64,000 bases of DNA from Streptomyces griseiscabiei (GTDB lineage: Bacteria; Actinomycetota; Actinomycetes; Streptomycetales; Streptomycetaceae), in the NCBI RefSeq assembly GCF_020010925.1, contig NZ_JAGJBZ010000002.1, positions 1,612,001 to 1,676,000 on the forward strand, read 5' to 3'. The notes under the pieces are model-generated. The model did no database searches and was not told the DNA's origin. It saw nothing but the letters and a program-made list of their open reading frames with translations. Shown here one piece after another: positions 25,903-35,454 of this stretch (the first letter of the stretch is position 1; every line of letters begins with the position of its first letter). A program made the translations under genes and the position numbers.

Positions 25903-26799
25903 ATGACCGACAACCAGCCCACTGCCGCCACCGACAGTCCTGAGAACGACACCCCTGTCGTCGAGTTGAGGAACACGGGCAAGGCGTACGGCAACGTCCG
26001 TGCCCTGCACGGCGTCGACCTCACCGTCCGCCCCGGCCGTGTCACCTGCGTCCTGGGCGACAACGGCGCCGGCAAGTCCACCCTGATCAAAATCATCTCC
26101 GGCCTGCACCAGCACACCGAGGGCGACGTCCTCATCGACGGCGAACCCGTGCGCTTCACCTCACCCCGTGAGGCACTGGACGCCGGGATCGCCACCGTCT
26201 ACCAGGACCTCGCCACCGTCCCGCTGATGCCGGTCTGGCGGAACTTCTTCCTCGGCTCCGAGATGACCAAGGGCCCCTGGCCCGTGCGCCGCCTCGACAT
26301 CGAGAAGATGAAGCAGACCGCCGACCGCGAACTGCGGAACATGGGCATCGTCCTGGACGACCTCGACCAGCCCATCGGCACCCTCTCCGGCGGCCAGCGC
26401 CAGTGCGTCGCCATCGCCCGCGCCGTCTACTTCGGCGCCCGGGTACTGATCCTGGACGAGCCCACCGCCGCGCTGGGGGTCAAGCAGTCGGGTGTGGTGC
26501 TGAAGTACATCGCCGCCGCCCGCGACAAGGGTCTCGGCGTCATCTTCATCACCCACAACCCCCACCACGCCTACATGGTCGGCGACCACTTCAGCGTCCT
26601 GCGCCTGGGCACCCTCGAACTGAGCGCCGCCCGCGACCAGGTCACCCTCGAAGAACTCACCAACCACATGGCGGGCGGCACCGAACTCGCCGCCCTCAAA
26701 CACGAACTCGCCCAAGTCCGTGGCGTCGACGTCGACGAACTCCCCGAAGAGAAGGACCTCACCGCACCAGGGGCCTCCTCCAAGGACGGGCCCGCGTAA
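25903..26799 (+). CDS. Sugar/cyclitol ABC transporter, ATPase
   Basis: A 298-residue ATPase with one nucleotide-binding domain, whereas many ribose-type transporters use a double-domain ATPase of about 500 residues; this one must work as a dimer. Walker A is GDNGAGKST (52-60), signature LSGGQ (161-165), Walker B LILDEP (Asp185, Glu186) and switch His218. The start lies eight bases after the permease stop. A charged tail (about 255-298) follows the domain. Confidence 0.92.
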   Translation: MTDNQPTAATDSPENDTPVVELRNTGKAYGNVRALHGVDLTVRPGRVTCVLGDNGAGKSTLIKIISGLHQHTEGDVLIDGEPVRFTSPREALDAGIATVYQDLATVPLMPVWRNFFLGSEMTKGPWPVRRLDIEKMKQTADRELRNMGIVLDDLDQPIGTLSGGQRQCVAIARAVYFGARVLILDEPTAALGVKQSGVVLKYIAAARDKGLGVIFITHNPHHAYMVGDHFSVLRLGTLELSAARDQVTLEELTNHMAGGTELAALKHELAQVRGVDVDELPEEKDLTAPGASSKDGPA

Positions 26800-26849
26800 C
26801 ACCTCCGGCGGCTGCTCCACGTGAGCGGCCACGCCGCCGACGACGGCCG

Positions 26850-26935
26850 GGTCGTCAGGACGGCTTTCCTGCCCCGATGTGCCCTTCGCCTGAGCGGAGG
26901 GGACAGGGAGACCCAGGAGAGGCGTCCTGACGACC
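26850..26935 (+). terminator. Long inverted repeat downstream of the ABC operon
   Basis: Arms GGTCGTCAGGACG (26850-26862) and CGTCCTGACGACC (26923-26935) are perfect. With one unpaired base the pairing extends to about 20 bp (CGGCCG flanks). The 60-base interior can form further short stems. It lies between the ABC operon and the convergent acyltransferase gene, so it is probably a two-way terminator. Confidence 0.6.
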
Positions 26936-26959
26936 GCGGCCGTTCGTCATGACGGCGTG

Positions 26960-28723
26960 TCATCCCGGCAGTCCCGTGGACACGTGGGCCGGTTCGGGGC
27001 GATGCACCCCGCGCGGGCGGTACCCGAGGCTGTCGGACCGTCCCAGCAGGTCCGCCAGGAGCCAGACGATGGCGAGCCACATCTCCGTTCCCTGGAGGCC
27101 GGGTTCCGGGCCCGGACCGGTGGTGGCCGGGCCGAAGGCGAAGCCCCGGCCGTCGTGCCAGCGCGCCAGGGCGGAGCCGAGCTGTCCCTCGGCCCAGGAC
27201 CGGATCTCGGCGGCCCGGTAGCCGTCGTCCCCCGTGCCGGTCGACTGCCGTGCGCAGAGCCACAGCGGGTGGGCCACATCCAGGACGTCGCAGGCGTTCT
27301 CGCGGCCCGCGCCGAAGTGACGGGGGTCGCGACCGTGGTCCAGGACCGCGTCCACCACCCGCTCCGGGTGCGGGACGGGCAGCCCGAACTGGGCGAAGGA
27401 GCCCCGGGTGAGCCGGTAGTAGCCGTTCACCACCTGGAGGCGCCCGGTGGTGGGTGAGGGCGTGCCCCACATGCCGGTCCACGGGTCGGCCCGGGTCAGG
27501 AGCCAGCCGAAGAGGGCTTCGAGGGTGCCCGGGGTGACGGCGGCGGGGGCGTCGGCGGTTCCGCCGAGAGGGCGCCGGAGGTTCCAATGGGCGGCGGTGG
27601 CCCAGGAGTCGATCCAGGCGCCCGCGCTCCACGCGCCGTCCCGCCAGGGCAACCCCTCCAGCCGGGCGATGAGTTGACCGGCCGTCATGTCCCGTACTCC
27701 GGCGATCGGTTGCCGGAACGACGCGCCCAGCAGGTCCAGCGCGTAGCCCACCGACAGGACGTGGTAGAGGGCGGGACCCTCGCCGGTGAAGCCGTCGGCG
27801 TCCATCGGCGGCAGCGGCTCGCCGAGTTCGGGCACCAGACCGGTGTCCCGGTCCTGGAGGGAGGCCAGGCGCTCGATGTGGTCCGTCGCGTCCAGTTGGC
27901 CGGGGGCGGCCGACAGCAGCAGGTCGGCGATCTCCACGGCGTCACAGTGCGCCCGGACCGTGGGCGTGGCCCCGGGGCGGTCCACGTAGTGGGTGCCGTC
28001 CCAGGACCGGGCGAGGATGTCGGCGGCCTGCGCACGGGCGGCGTCGGCGAACCGGGTCAGGGGGTCACGGCAACGGCGGCCGCCGACACCGGCGTCGGCA
28101 CCGGCCCCGGCTGACGTGCCCGCATCCGTGCCTCGCGCCCCCTCCCCACCCCCCGTCTCCCGCCGGTCCCGAATCCGGCGCGCCGGGTTGCCCGCCGCCA
28201 CCGTCCACGCCGGAACGTCCTTCGTCACCACCGCCCCCGCGCCGATCACACAGTGGTCGCCGATCGTGACGCCGTCGACGACGACCACATGGGAGCCGAT
28301 CCAGACGTCGTCGCCGACGGTGATGCCCCGGCTGGTCTGGGGCTGCCGGAAGACGGGCAGGCCGGGGGCGGTGGAGTGGTTGAAGCCGAGCAGGGAGGTG
28401 TGGGCGCCGACGCGTACGCCCGTGCCCAGCGAGACGGTGCCGCGTACGACGGTGAAGGGGTTCAGGGTGCAGTCCGTACCGGTGGTCAGGGTGCCGGTGA
28501 CATAGGCGTGGGCGGCGATGTACGAGTCGTCGCCGAGCCGGAGGACATCGGTGTGGACCGCCGCGGACCCGGCCACGTAACACCGGGCGCCCACCTCGCT
28601 CTCCCCGTCGAGCGACCGCTGCCGTTCCTCCTGCGCGGCCCGCTGTTCCTGTGTCGCCTCCTTCTCGAACAGCCAGGGACAGTGGTCGAGACGGCTCGGG
28701 AACGGCTGCTGTCGGTGATCCAT
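26960..28723 (-). CDS. Hexapeptide acyltransferase fused to an alpha-toroid-like domain
   Basis: A 587-residue two-domain protein. Residues about 50-190 form a left-handed beta-helix acetyltransferase of the maltose/NodL type (FNHSTAPGLPVF … GDDVWIGSHVVVVDGVTIGD … GAGAVVTKDVPAWTVAAGNP). A Gly/Ala-rich linker leads to ~350 mostly helical residues with repeated helix pairs and aromatic loops (SLQDRDTGLVPELGEP, DPWTGMWGTPSPTTGRLQV), reminiscent of alpha/alpha-toroid terpenoid-cyclase or glycosyl-hydrolase folds. The combination is unusual. The ATG at 28723 has no clear ribosome site. Function is unknown; acetylation of a sugar or lipid is plausible. Confidence 0.7.
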   Translation of the reverse strand: MDHRQQPFPSRLDHCPWLFEKEATQEQRAAQEERQRSLDGESEVGARCYVAGSAAVHTDVLRLGDDSYIAAHAYVTGTLTTGTDCTLNPFTVVRGTVSLGTGVRVGAHTSLLGFNHSTAPGLPVFRQPQTSRGITVGDDVWIGSHVVVVDGVTIGDHCVIGAGAVVTKDVPAWTVAAGNPARRIRDRRETGGGEGARGTDAGTSAGAGADAGVGGRRCRDPLTRFADAARAQAADILARSWDGTHYVDRPGATPTVRAHCDAVEIADLLLSAAPGQLDATDHIERLASLQDRDTGLVPELGEPLPPMDADGFTGEGPALYHVLSVGYALDLLGASFRQPIAGVRDMTAGQLIARLEGLPWRDGAWSAGAWIDSWATAAHWNLRRPLGGTADAPAAVTPGTLEALFGWLLTRADPWTGMWGTPSPTTGRLQVVNGYYRLTRGSFAQFGLPVPHPERVVDAVLDHGRDPRHFGAGRENACDVLDVAHPLWLCARQSTGTGDDGYRAAEIRSWAEGQLGSALARWHDGRGFAFGPATTGPGPEPGLQGTEMWLAIVWLLADLLGRSDSLGYRPRGVHRPEPAHVSTGLPG

Positions 28724-28880
28724 GGGACGCACGCTAGGCAGACCGGCGGCTTCCTCGGAAGAGGGCCCCGGCCGCCCTCGCCGACGCCCTCCTCCCCGCC
28801 GGCCGCTCCTCCCTCCGGGTGGTGGCGGGGTGCCGGGCGGTGCGTCGGGACGGTCGGATCGTGGGTGACAGCTCATCCTC

Positions 28881-28920
28881 TTGTCCCTTTAGGGGTCTTT
28901 GAGGGTTGTCCTTTCAGAGG
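28881..28920. repeat. Direct repeat in the acyltransferase/GT39 divergent region
   Basis: TTGTCCCTTTAGGGG (28881-28895) and TTGTCCTTTCAGAGG (28906-28920) match at 12 of 15 positions and are 25 bases apart. They lie 35 bases before the plus-strand start and are less GC-rich than the surroundings, so they may form part of a promoter or an activator site. Confidence 0.4.
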
Positions 28921-28954
28921 CTTGTCGGCATCGCTCCGGGATGGGTCCACGCGC

Positions 28955-30523
28955 ATGGGTTCGAACATCGCTCCGGTCGTCACACCCGTCACCGTGCCGC
29001 GGTCCACCGCGCCGGTCCTCGGCCCCCTCGCCGCCGTGGCGGCGGCCTTCACCCTCGCCCAACTCCTCCTCGTACCACCGGGGATGGGGCTCGGCTGGGA
29101 CGAGGCGGTGTACGTCAGCCAGGTGAGCCCGTACGCGCCGTCGGCGTTCTTCAGCGCGCCGCGCGCCCGGGGCGTGCCCCTGCTGGTGGCGCCGGTCGCC
29201 GTGTGGTCGTCGTCGACGGCGGCGCTGCGGGTGTACCTGGCGGTGCTGGCGGGCGTGGGCCTGTACTGCGCGCTGCGCGCCTGGCGGGGTCTGTTCCCCG
29301 TGCGGGTGACGGCGGTCGCGGGAGCGCTGTTCGCGTCCCTGTGGGTGACCCTCTTCTACGGGCCGCAGGCCATGCCCAACCTCTGGGTCGCGCTCGGCGC
29401 GCTCGGCTGCGTGGGCTGCTTCCTGCGGGTGCGGAACGATCCCGGGGACCGGGCGGCGCTGTGGGGCGCGGGCGCCGCCACCGCGCTGATGGCCTGGATG
29501 CGGCCCACCGACACCGTATGGGTGACGCTCCCGCTGTTCGTGCTGCTGGTCGGCGTACGGCGGTGGCGGCGGCCGCGGCTCCTCGGGGCGATGGCGGCCG
29601 GGCTCGCCACCGGGGCGGGCGCGTGGGTCGTCGAGGCGTACACCCGGTACGGCGGGCCGGCGGAGCGGCTGGCCGAGGCGTCGCGGGTGCAGGGCGGGCT
29701 GGGCTGGAACATCGCCGTCGACGACCAGCTGCGCAGTCTGGTAGGGCGCACACTGTGCCGGCCGTGCACCGGGGACATGCCCCATCCGGCGATCCTCGCG
29801 TGGTGGTTGGTGCTGCCGGTGCTGGCGGCGGCCGGGCTGGCCGTCGCGGTCCGGGCCGGGCGGGCGACGCCCACGGCGGTCGCGCTGGTCTGCGCCGCCA
29901 CGGCCGCCGCGCCGTATCTGTTCCTGATCGGGTACGCCGCCCCACGCTTCCTGCTGCCCGCGTACGCCCTGCTCGCGATCCCCGTCGCCGACGCGCTGCT
30001 GAGTCTCGTCAGAGGGCCCGGCGGGGCCTGGCGGCCGGTCCTGGGCGCGGTGGTGGTGTTCGGGGTCGCGGGACATCTGGTGGTGCAGTACACGGTGCTG
30101 GCCCGCACCGTCGAGCGCACCACCGCGTTCCACCGCGACTGGGACCGCGCCGCCGCCGAACTGCGGCGTCTCGGCGTACGGCCGCCCTGTCTGCTCACCG
30201 GCGACTACGCCATCCCCATCGCCTACTACGCGGGCTGCGCCTCCGCCCACACCCGCGGCAACAACGCCAACACCACCACGGACGGCATCCTGCGCACCGC
30301 CGCACGCATGCCCGTGGCCGCCCTCGTCGTCACGGGCGACCCGCCCGGGTTCGCCCGGTCCTGGCCCGTCCATCGGGTCGCCGGGTTCCGGCTGCATCTG
30401 GCGCCGCTGGGCGAACGGGCGCTTTCGGGGCCCCGGGAGCGGGAGGCGGAGGGAGGGGGCCGGAGGGGTCAGGAGAGGCCGGTGACGAAGCCGTCCCTGA
30501 CCTTGTCGAAGACGGGGCGGTAG
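28955..30523 (+). CDS. GT39-like membrane glycosyltransferase (undecaprenyl/dolichyl-phosphate sugar type)
   Basis: A 522-residue multi-pass membrane protein with about ten hydrophobic helices. Near the first helix is GMGLGWDEAVYVSQVSPYAP, where the Asp-Glu pair in the first external loop is the metal/catalytic feature of PMT/ArnT-like GT-C enzymes, which transfer a sugar from a lipid carrier. A soluble C-terminal part follows (LTGDYAIPIAYYAGCASAHT). The last 55 bases overlap the 3' end of the convergent kinase gene. Acceptor and donor are unknown. ATG 28955 is chosen because the first helix follows it. Confidence 0.75.
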   Translation: MGSNIAPVVTPVTVPRSTAPVLGPLAAVAAAFTLAQLLLVPPGMGLGWDEAVYVSQVSPYAPSAFFSAPRARGVPLLVAPVAVWSSSTAALRVYLAVLAGVGLYCALRAWRGLFPVRVTAVAGALFASLWVTLFYGPQAMPNLWVALGALGCVGCFLRVRNDPGDRAALWGAGAATALMAWMRPTDTVWVTLPLFVLLVGVRRWRRPRLLGAMAAGLATGAGAWVVEAYTRYGGPAERLAEASRVQGGLGWNIAVDDQLRSLVGRTLCRPCTGDMPHPAILAWWLVLPVLAAAGLAVAVRAGRATPTAVALVCAATAAAPYLFLIGYAAPRFLLPAYALLAIPVADALLSLVRGPGGAWRPVLGAVVVFGVAGHLVVQYTVLARTVERTTAFHRDWDRAAAELRRLGVRPPCLLTGDYAIPIAYYAGCASAHTRGNNANTTTDGILRTAARMPVAALVVTGDPPGFARSWPVHRVAGFRLHLAPLGERALSGPREREAEGGGRRGQERPVTKPSLTLSKTGR

Positions 30524-32172
30524 GTGTCCCAGTCGAGGTCCGGGGCCGAGAGGTAGATGTCGTACTCCCGTTCGCCCTCGCGGCCGTAGCCGAGGTCGAT
30601 GGCGCGGAAGGCGCGGGCCCGGCCCTGGAAGGTGAACTCCCAGATGGCCGCCGGCTGCCCCCGGAACGTGGTCTGCTGCATCCGCAGCCGCCGGTACGAC
30701 GGGTAGTTGACCTTGGTGTTGGTCTCGATGTCCTCGAAGTGGGCCATGGGGTGCGAGCCGGCGGGGTCCACGACGCCGATGGTGAGTTCGGCCAGCTTCG
30801 TCTCGTCGGTGTAGGTGACCGACTCGGCCGTCCGCTTGGCCGCCGTCCAGCCGTCCGGGACGGGGAAGGCGATGCCGAGGGCCTTGTCCGTGACCAGGTG
30901 GAAGCCGTCGGGGACGGGGGAGGGGGAGAAGGCCGGGCTCGCCGTGGCACTGCCCGGTGTACCGGTGTTGCCCTCGGGGTTGCCCGTCACATACAGCGCG
31001 GCCCCGACGGTCAGGGCGGCCACGGTCACCGTGACGGCCACGGGCACGAGGATGCGGCGCCTTTTCCGGGGCCGGGGGGACGGCGGACCGCTCTCCGGTC
31101 CGCTGCCGCCGCCGCTCGGCCCGATCCTTGTTCCGGTTCCGGTGCCCGTTCCTGTGCCCGTGAGGGTGACTTGGCCGGTGTGCCGACCGCCTGTCTCCCC
31201 GTCATGGTCGTACGAGCCGCCGTTGCCGCCGTTGCCGCCGTTCCCGCCGTTCCCTGTCGCGGGGCGCGGCAGGGCGATCGTCTGCTGGCCGGAGACCACG
31301 GCGCGGAGCGCGCGTTCCGTCTCCTCGGCGGTGGGGCGGTCGGCGGGGTCCTTGGCGAGGAGGGCCTCGACGAGGGGTTCCAGGGTGCCGCCCCGCTTCA
31401 GCGGCTCCAAGGGGTCCACGGCGATGGCGTACGCGGCCTCCATCGCGGTGAGGCGGCGGAACGGCGGGCGGCCCTCGACCGCCTGGTAGAGGGTCGCGCC
31501 CAGCGCCCACAGGTCCGAGGCGGGGCCCGGCGTCCTGCCGCGGATCCGCTCGGGGGCCATGTAGTGGATGGAGCCGACCATCTCCCCGGTCCTGGTGAGC
31601 GTCGAGGCGTCCGCGGTCATCGCGATACCGAAGTCGGTGAGCACCACCCGGCCCTCGGCGCCGAGCAGGACGTTGCCGGGCTTGACGTCGCGGTGCAGGA
31701 CGCCGGCGGCGTGCGCGGCGCGCAGCGCGGCGATCATGCCCAGACCGATCCGGGCCGCCTCCTCCGGCGGGAGGGTCCGGCCGTCCGTGAGGACGTCGGC
31801 GAGCGTGGGCGCCGGGACGTACTCCATGACGATGCAGGGGCGGCCGTCACCGGGGGCGGTACCGACGCCGCCCGGGACGCCGTCCAGCCGGCTGTCCACC
31901 GGGCCGTCCACGTGGTCGTCCACGACGTCGTGGACGACGATGACGTTCGGGTGCGCGATCCGCGCCGCGCTGCGGGCCTCGCGGCGCGTGCGCTCGTACA
32001 GTCTGACCAGGTCGTCGGGTGACAGATGCGGCTGTATGTGCAGCCGCTTCACCGCGACTTGGCGGTCGAGGACCTCGTCCCCGGCCCGCCACACCGTGCC
32101 CATGCCGCCACGGCCTATCTGCTCCGTGAGCCGGTAACGCCCGGCGACGAGCCGCCCTACGTCCGACACCAC
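30469..32172 (-). CDS. Membrane-anchored Ser/Thr protein kinase (PknB-type)
   Basis: A 567-residue kinase. The kinase domain has the Gly loop GRGGMGTVW (20-28), Lys42, HRD (160-162), DFG (180-182) and APE (206-208), all intact. A Gly/Thr-rich linker with simple repeats (NGG and GT units, about 308-350) leads to one transmembrane helix at about 374-395. A ~170-residue extracellular domain follows (FPVPDGWTAAKRTAESVTYT … FDKVRDGFVTGLS), similar to domains that sense envelope ligands. It is divergent from the SpoIIE-type phosphatase gene, which may act in related signalling. Confidence 0.92.
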   Translation of the reverse strand: MVSDVGRLVAGRYRLTEQIGRGGMGTVWRAGDEVLDRQVAVKRLHIQPHLSPDDLVRLYERTRREARSAARIAHPNVIVVHDVVDDHVDGPVDSRLDGVPGGVGTAPGDGRPCIVMEYVPAPTLADVLTDGRTLPPEEAARIGLGMIAALRAAHAAGVLHRDVKPGNVLLGAEGRVVLTDFGIAMTADASTLTRTGEMVGSIHYMAPERIRGRTPGPASDLWALGATLYQAVEGRPPFRRLTAMEAAYAIAVDPLEPLKRGGTLEPLVEALLAKDPADRPTAEETERALRAVVSGQQTIALPRPATGNGGNGGNGGNGGSYDHDGETGGRHTGQVTLTGTGTGTGTGTRIGPSGGGSGPESGPPSPRPRKRRRILVPVAVTVTVAALTVGAALYVTGNPEGNTGTPGSATASPAFSPSPVPDGFHLVTDKALGIAFPVPDGWTAAKRTAESVTYTDETKLAELTIGVVDPAGSHPMAHFEDIETNTKVNYPSYRRLRMQQTTFRGQPAAIWEFTFQGRARAFRAIDLGYGREGEREYDIYLSAPDLDWDTYRPVFDKVRDGFVTGLS

Positions 32173-32310
32173 GTGCCCTCCGCCAGCCCCGCATACGTTC
32201 GATTCGCCTGGTCACCTTAGCCGGACGGGGTCAAGGGCCGGGCAGGAGGACCGGTGCTGGGCACGCGGTGGGCCAGCGGTGGGGCGTCGGCGGTTGTTCG
32301 GCGTACCGTC

Positions 32311-34644
32311 GTGACTGTGGACTCCACGGCTGACGGTCTCGTGTCCCAGGTCGCGCGGGAGCTCGTTCCCAGGGCGGACGAGCTGATCGCCGAGGTGGAG
32401 CAGTGCCTGCGCCGCGAGATGCCCGACCTGTGGAAACACCCCGACGCGATGGCCTCGGACAATGTCGCCCAGCACGTCATCGCCGTGCTCTCCGCCCTCC
32501 AGTACGGCGTCGACCCGCGCGGTATCGAGGTCCCGAACGCCGAGCTGGAGCGGGTCCGCCGGGTCGCCCGGCACGGCATCCCCGTCAGCGCGGTGCTGCG
32601 CGCCTTCCGGCTGGGCCAGGGCATCATCCTCGACCGGCTGCTGGAAGAGATGTCCCGGCGTACCGACGACGCGGCCCTGATCAGCGAGGCCGCGCGCAGT
32701 CTGATCGCCACGGCGACCGGGTACGTGGACCGGACCTCGGAGCAGGGGGTCGTGGCCTACCAGGAGGAACGGGACCGGCGGCTGCGCTGGCGGCTGTCCA
32801 TGGTGAACGAGGCGAGCGTGCGCATCGGCACCACCCTGGACGTGGTCCGCACCAGCCAGGAGCTGGCCGACTTCGCCAGCGAGCACTTCGCCGACCTCGT
32901 CACCGTCGATCTGCTCGACTCCGCGCTGGGCGCCCACGACGCCCCGCCGGACGACCCGCCCGCGTCGCCCGTGCTGCACCGGATCGCCCAGCGCTCGGCC
33001 ACGCACCCCGACCCGGCGCCGGGCCGCCGCCGGCCCCACACCTTCCCGCCGGGCTCACCGCCGTCCCGCGCCCTCGCCACCGGCCAGCCGACCAGGCACC
33101 GCCTCGACGGCGCCCGCCGGGGGCCGCGCGAGGCCCCGGAGCCCTCGGACGCCTCGGACGCCTCGGCGGGCGCGTGTACCGGGGAGCGGGCCGACGCGAG
33201 CGGCGGGTGCGCCGTCGTGGGGGGCGGCGGTGAGGTGAACGGCGCCCGCCCGGTCCACTCCACGCTGGTCGTGCCGCTGCGGGCCCGGGGCGCCACGCTG
33301 GGCGTCGCGCAGTTCTGCCGGGACCGCAACCCCGACGCGTTCGACGACGAGGATCTGCTGCTCGCCCAGGAGATCGCGGCGCGGGCGGCGGTCGCCGTCG
33401 ACAACGCCCGCCGCTACACCCACGCCCGCGCCACCGCCCTCACCCTGCAGCGCAGCCTGCTGCCCCGCCGCACCCCACGGCAGTCCGCCGTCGACGTCGC
33501 CTTCCGTTACCTTCCCGCCGACGCCCACGGCGGTGTGGGCGGTGACTGGTACGACGTCATCCCGCTCTCCGGGGCCCGGGTCGCCCTCGTCGTGGGCGAC
33601 GTCGTGGGCCACGGCATCCACGCCGCCGCCACGATGGGCCGCCTCAGGACCGCCGTCCGTACCCTGGCCGACATCGACCTGCCCCCCGACGAGCTCCTCA
33701 CACACCTGGACGACGTCGTCATCCGGCTGGCCGCCGAGGTGGACGAGGACGGCGACGACAGCGAGACCGAAGCGCCCGGGGGCACGGGTGCCGGAGCCGC
33801 TGGAGGCGCCCAGAGCACCGGAGCGGGCGGGGCCGCCGGCGGCGACCTCGGTGCCACCTGTCTCTACGCCGTGTACGACCCCGTGTCGCGTCGCTGCACC
33901 CTCGCCCGCGCGGGGCATGTGCTGCCCGCCGTGGTGAGGGGGGACGGGGCCGTCGAGATCCTGGACCTGCCCCCGGGGCCGCCGCTCGGGCTGGGCGGGC
34001 TGCCGTTCGAGGCGGCGGAGATCGAGCTGCCCGAGGGCAGTCTGCTCGCGCTCTACACCGACGGGCTGATCGAGGCCCGGGACCACGACATCGGCGCGGG
34101 CCTGGACCGGCTCCGCGACGCCCTCGCCCGGCCCGCCGCCTCGCTGGAGGCCACCTGCGACGCCGTACTGGAGGCGCTGCTGCCCGCCAAGCCGCCCGAC
34201 GACGTCGCCCTGCTCCTGGCCCGGACCCATGCCCTCGGGGCGGGCCAGGTCGCCACCTGGGACCTGGCCGCCGAACCCGCCGCCGTCGCGCAGGCCAGGG
34301 CACATGTCACCCGGCAGCTGGCCGACTGGGGCCTTGAGGAACTGGAGTTCACCGCCGAACTGGTGGTCAGCGAACTCGTCACCAACGCCATCCGCTACGG
34401 CCGGCCCCCCGTCAAGCTGCGCCTCATCCACGACCGCACGCTGCTCTGCGAGGTGTGCGACGCGGGCGGCACCACCCCGCATCTGCGCCGGGCGCGGGTC
34501 TTCGACGAGGGCGGCCGGGGCCTGCTCCTCGTCGCCCAGCTCGCCGACCACTGGGGCACCCGCCGCTCCCGCCGGGGCAAGACGGTCTGGGCCGAGCTGA
34601 ACGACTCCGCCACCCCCGCGTTCCCGGCCCTGGCGGCCCTCTGA
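32311..34644 (+). CDS. SpoIIE-family PP2C phosphatase with N-terminal sensor, GAF and HATPase domains
   Basis: About 777 residues. The helical N-terminal domain (ADELIAEVEQCLRREMPDLW…, RHGIPVSAVLRAFRLGQGI) resembles RsbR/CdaR-type sensor regions. A GAF-like part carries a long acidic/Pro insert. Next comes a PP2C phosphatase (GGVGGDWYDVIPL, VGDVVGHGIHAAATMG, KPPDDVALLLAR). The C-terminal HATPase anti-sigma-kinase-like domain has ELVVSELVTNAIRYG and DEGGRGLLLV. Such proteins control sigma factors through anti-sigma-antagonist phosphorylation; both opposing activities are on one chain. The start is uncertain; GTG 32311 is used and GTG 32317 or TTG/ATG codons further up are possible. Confidence 0.88.
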   Translation: MTVDSTADGLVSQVARELVPRADELIAEVEQCLRREMPDLWKHPDAMASDNVAQHVIAVLSALQYGVDPRGIEVPNAELERVRRVARHGIPVSAVLRAFRLGQGIILDRLLEEMSRRTDDAALISEAARSLIATATGYVDRTSEQGVVAYQEERDRRLRWRLSMVNEASVRIGTTLDVVRTSQELADFASEHFADLVTVDLLDSALGAHDAPPDDPPASPVLHRIAQRSATHPDPAPGRRRPHTFPPGSPPSRALATGQPTRHRLDGARRGPREAPEPSDASDASAGACTGERADASGGCAVVGGGGEVNGARPVHSTLVVPLRARGATLGVAQFCRDRNPDAFDDEDLLLAQEIAARAAVAVDNARRYTHARATALTLQRSLLPRRTPRQSAVDVAFRYLPADAHGGVGGDWYDVIPLSGARVALVVGDVVGHGIHAAATMGRLRTAVRTLADIDLPPDELLTHLDDVVIRLAAEVDEDGDDSETEAPGGTGAGAAGGAQSTGAGGAAGGDLGATCLYAVYDPVSRRCTLARAGHVLPAVVRGDGAVEILDLPPGPPLGLGGLPFEAAEIELPEGSLLALYTDGLIEARDHDIGAGLDRLRDALARPAASLEATCDAVLEALLPAKPPDDVALLLARTHALGAGQVATWDLAAEPAAVAQARAHVTRQLADWGLEELEFTAELVVSELVTNAIRYGRPPVKLRLIHDRTLLCEVCDAGGTTPHLRRARVFDEGGRGLLLVAQLADHWGTRRSRRGKTVWAELNDSATPAFPALAAL

Positions 34645-34678
34645 CCCCGGGCACCGTCCGGCCGGCCCCGCGCTGATC

Positions 34679-34690
34679 TGACGTGTGTCA
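34679..34690. promoter_or_regulatory. Candidate operator upstream of tetR
   Basis: TGACGTGTGTCA (TGAC-N4-GTCA) lies about 90 bases before the tetR start, close to a TAGGAT (-10-like) near 34712. Nearby (34725-34745) CGGACATGAG occurs twice with an 11-base period. TetR proteins often control themselves through such sites, but no link is proven. Confidence 0.4.
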
Positions 34691-34778
34691 AATAAACGGC
34701 GGCCGGGTCCCTAGGATGATGAGCCGGACATGAGGCGGACATGAGCCGTGTCCGAGTCGGACGTGAGGGAGACAGACG

Positions 34779-35447
34779 GTGGCAGCAAGGGCCGAATCCG
34801 CCCGGCGACCCGGGCGCCCCGGTGCGGACACCCCCGCGGTCCCCGAGGAGGAGAGCGTCCTGCGGGGCGGACTGGAGGCCTTCGCGGAGCTGGGCTACGA
34901 CCGGGCGTCCGCCCGTGAACTGGCCCGCCGCCTCGGCGTCAGCCACAACTTCGTCAACGACCGCTACGGCTCCAAGGCGGCGTTCTGGCGCGCGGTGGTG
35001 GACTCCGCGATGGGGGCGCAGCTCGCGCTCCTGCCCGAGCCCGACCCCGCGGCCGACGACGCGGAGAACCTGCGGCGCCTGATCACCGGCTTCTACCGGG
35101 TCGCCGCGGACACGCCCCTGGTCGCCCGGCTCTTCGTCGACGAACTCAACCAGGACACCGAGCGGTTGGACTACCTCTACGACAACTACATCGGGGTCGT
35201 CGTACGCAACATGGCGTCCTGCGTCGACGGTCTGGTCGCCGCCGGACGCATGGCGCCCATCCCGATGGACGTGCTCTTCTTCGCCGTCGTCCCGACCGTC
35301 TCCGGCATGCTCGACGTCCCCCTCGCCCGCCGCCTCGGCCGCACCGACGCCTCCTCCCCGGAGCGGGTCGCCGCCACGGCGGAGTCCCTGGCGTCCCTCG
35401 TCCTCGACGGGCTGCTGGGGGCGGGGCGAGGATCTGGGGGGTCCTAG
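34779..35447 (+). CDS. TetR-family transcriptional regulator
   Basis: A 222-residue regulator. After an Ala/Pro-rich leader the DNA-binding domain is LRGGLEAFAELGYDRASARE … LARRLGVSHNFVNDRYGSKA, followed by a helical ligand domain. GTG 34779 has GGGAG at suitable spacing. It converges on the paaX-like gene with their stops ten bases apart. Target genes and ligand are unknown; a perfect TetR-like palindrome at 38441-38461 is a candidate target. Confidence 0.88.
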   Translation: MAARAESARRPGRPGADTPAVPEEESVLRGGLEAFAELGYDRASARELARRLGVSHNFVNDRYGSKAAFWRAVVDSAMGAQLALLPEPDPAADDAENLRRLITGFYRVAADTPLVARLFVDELNQDTERLDYLYDNYIGVVVRNMASCVDGLVAAGRMAPIPMDVLFFAVVPTVSGMLDVPLARRLGRTDASSPERVAATAESLASLVLDGLLGAGRGSGGS

Positions 35448-35454
35448 GCCGGTC

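Noticed and set aside
31130..31260. Simple GT and NGG repeats in the membrane kinase gene as a phase-variation tract
   Set aside because: The repeats are multiples of three within a linker and change length only, so on/off switching is not expected.
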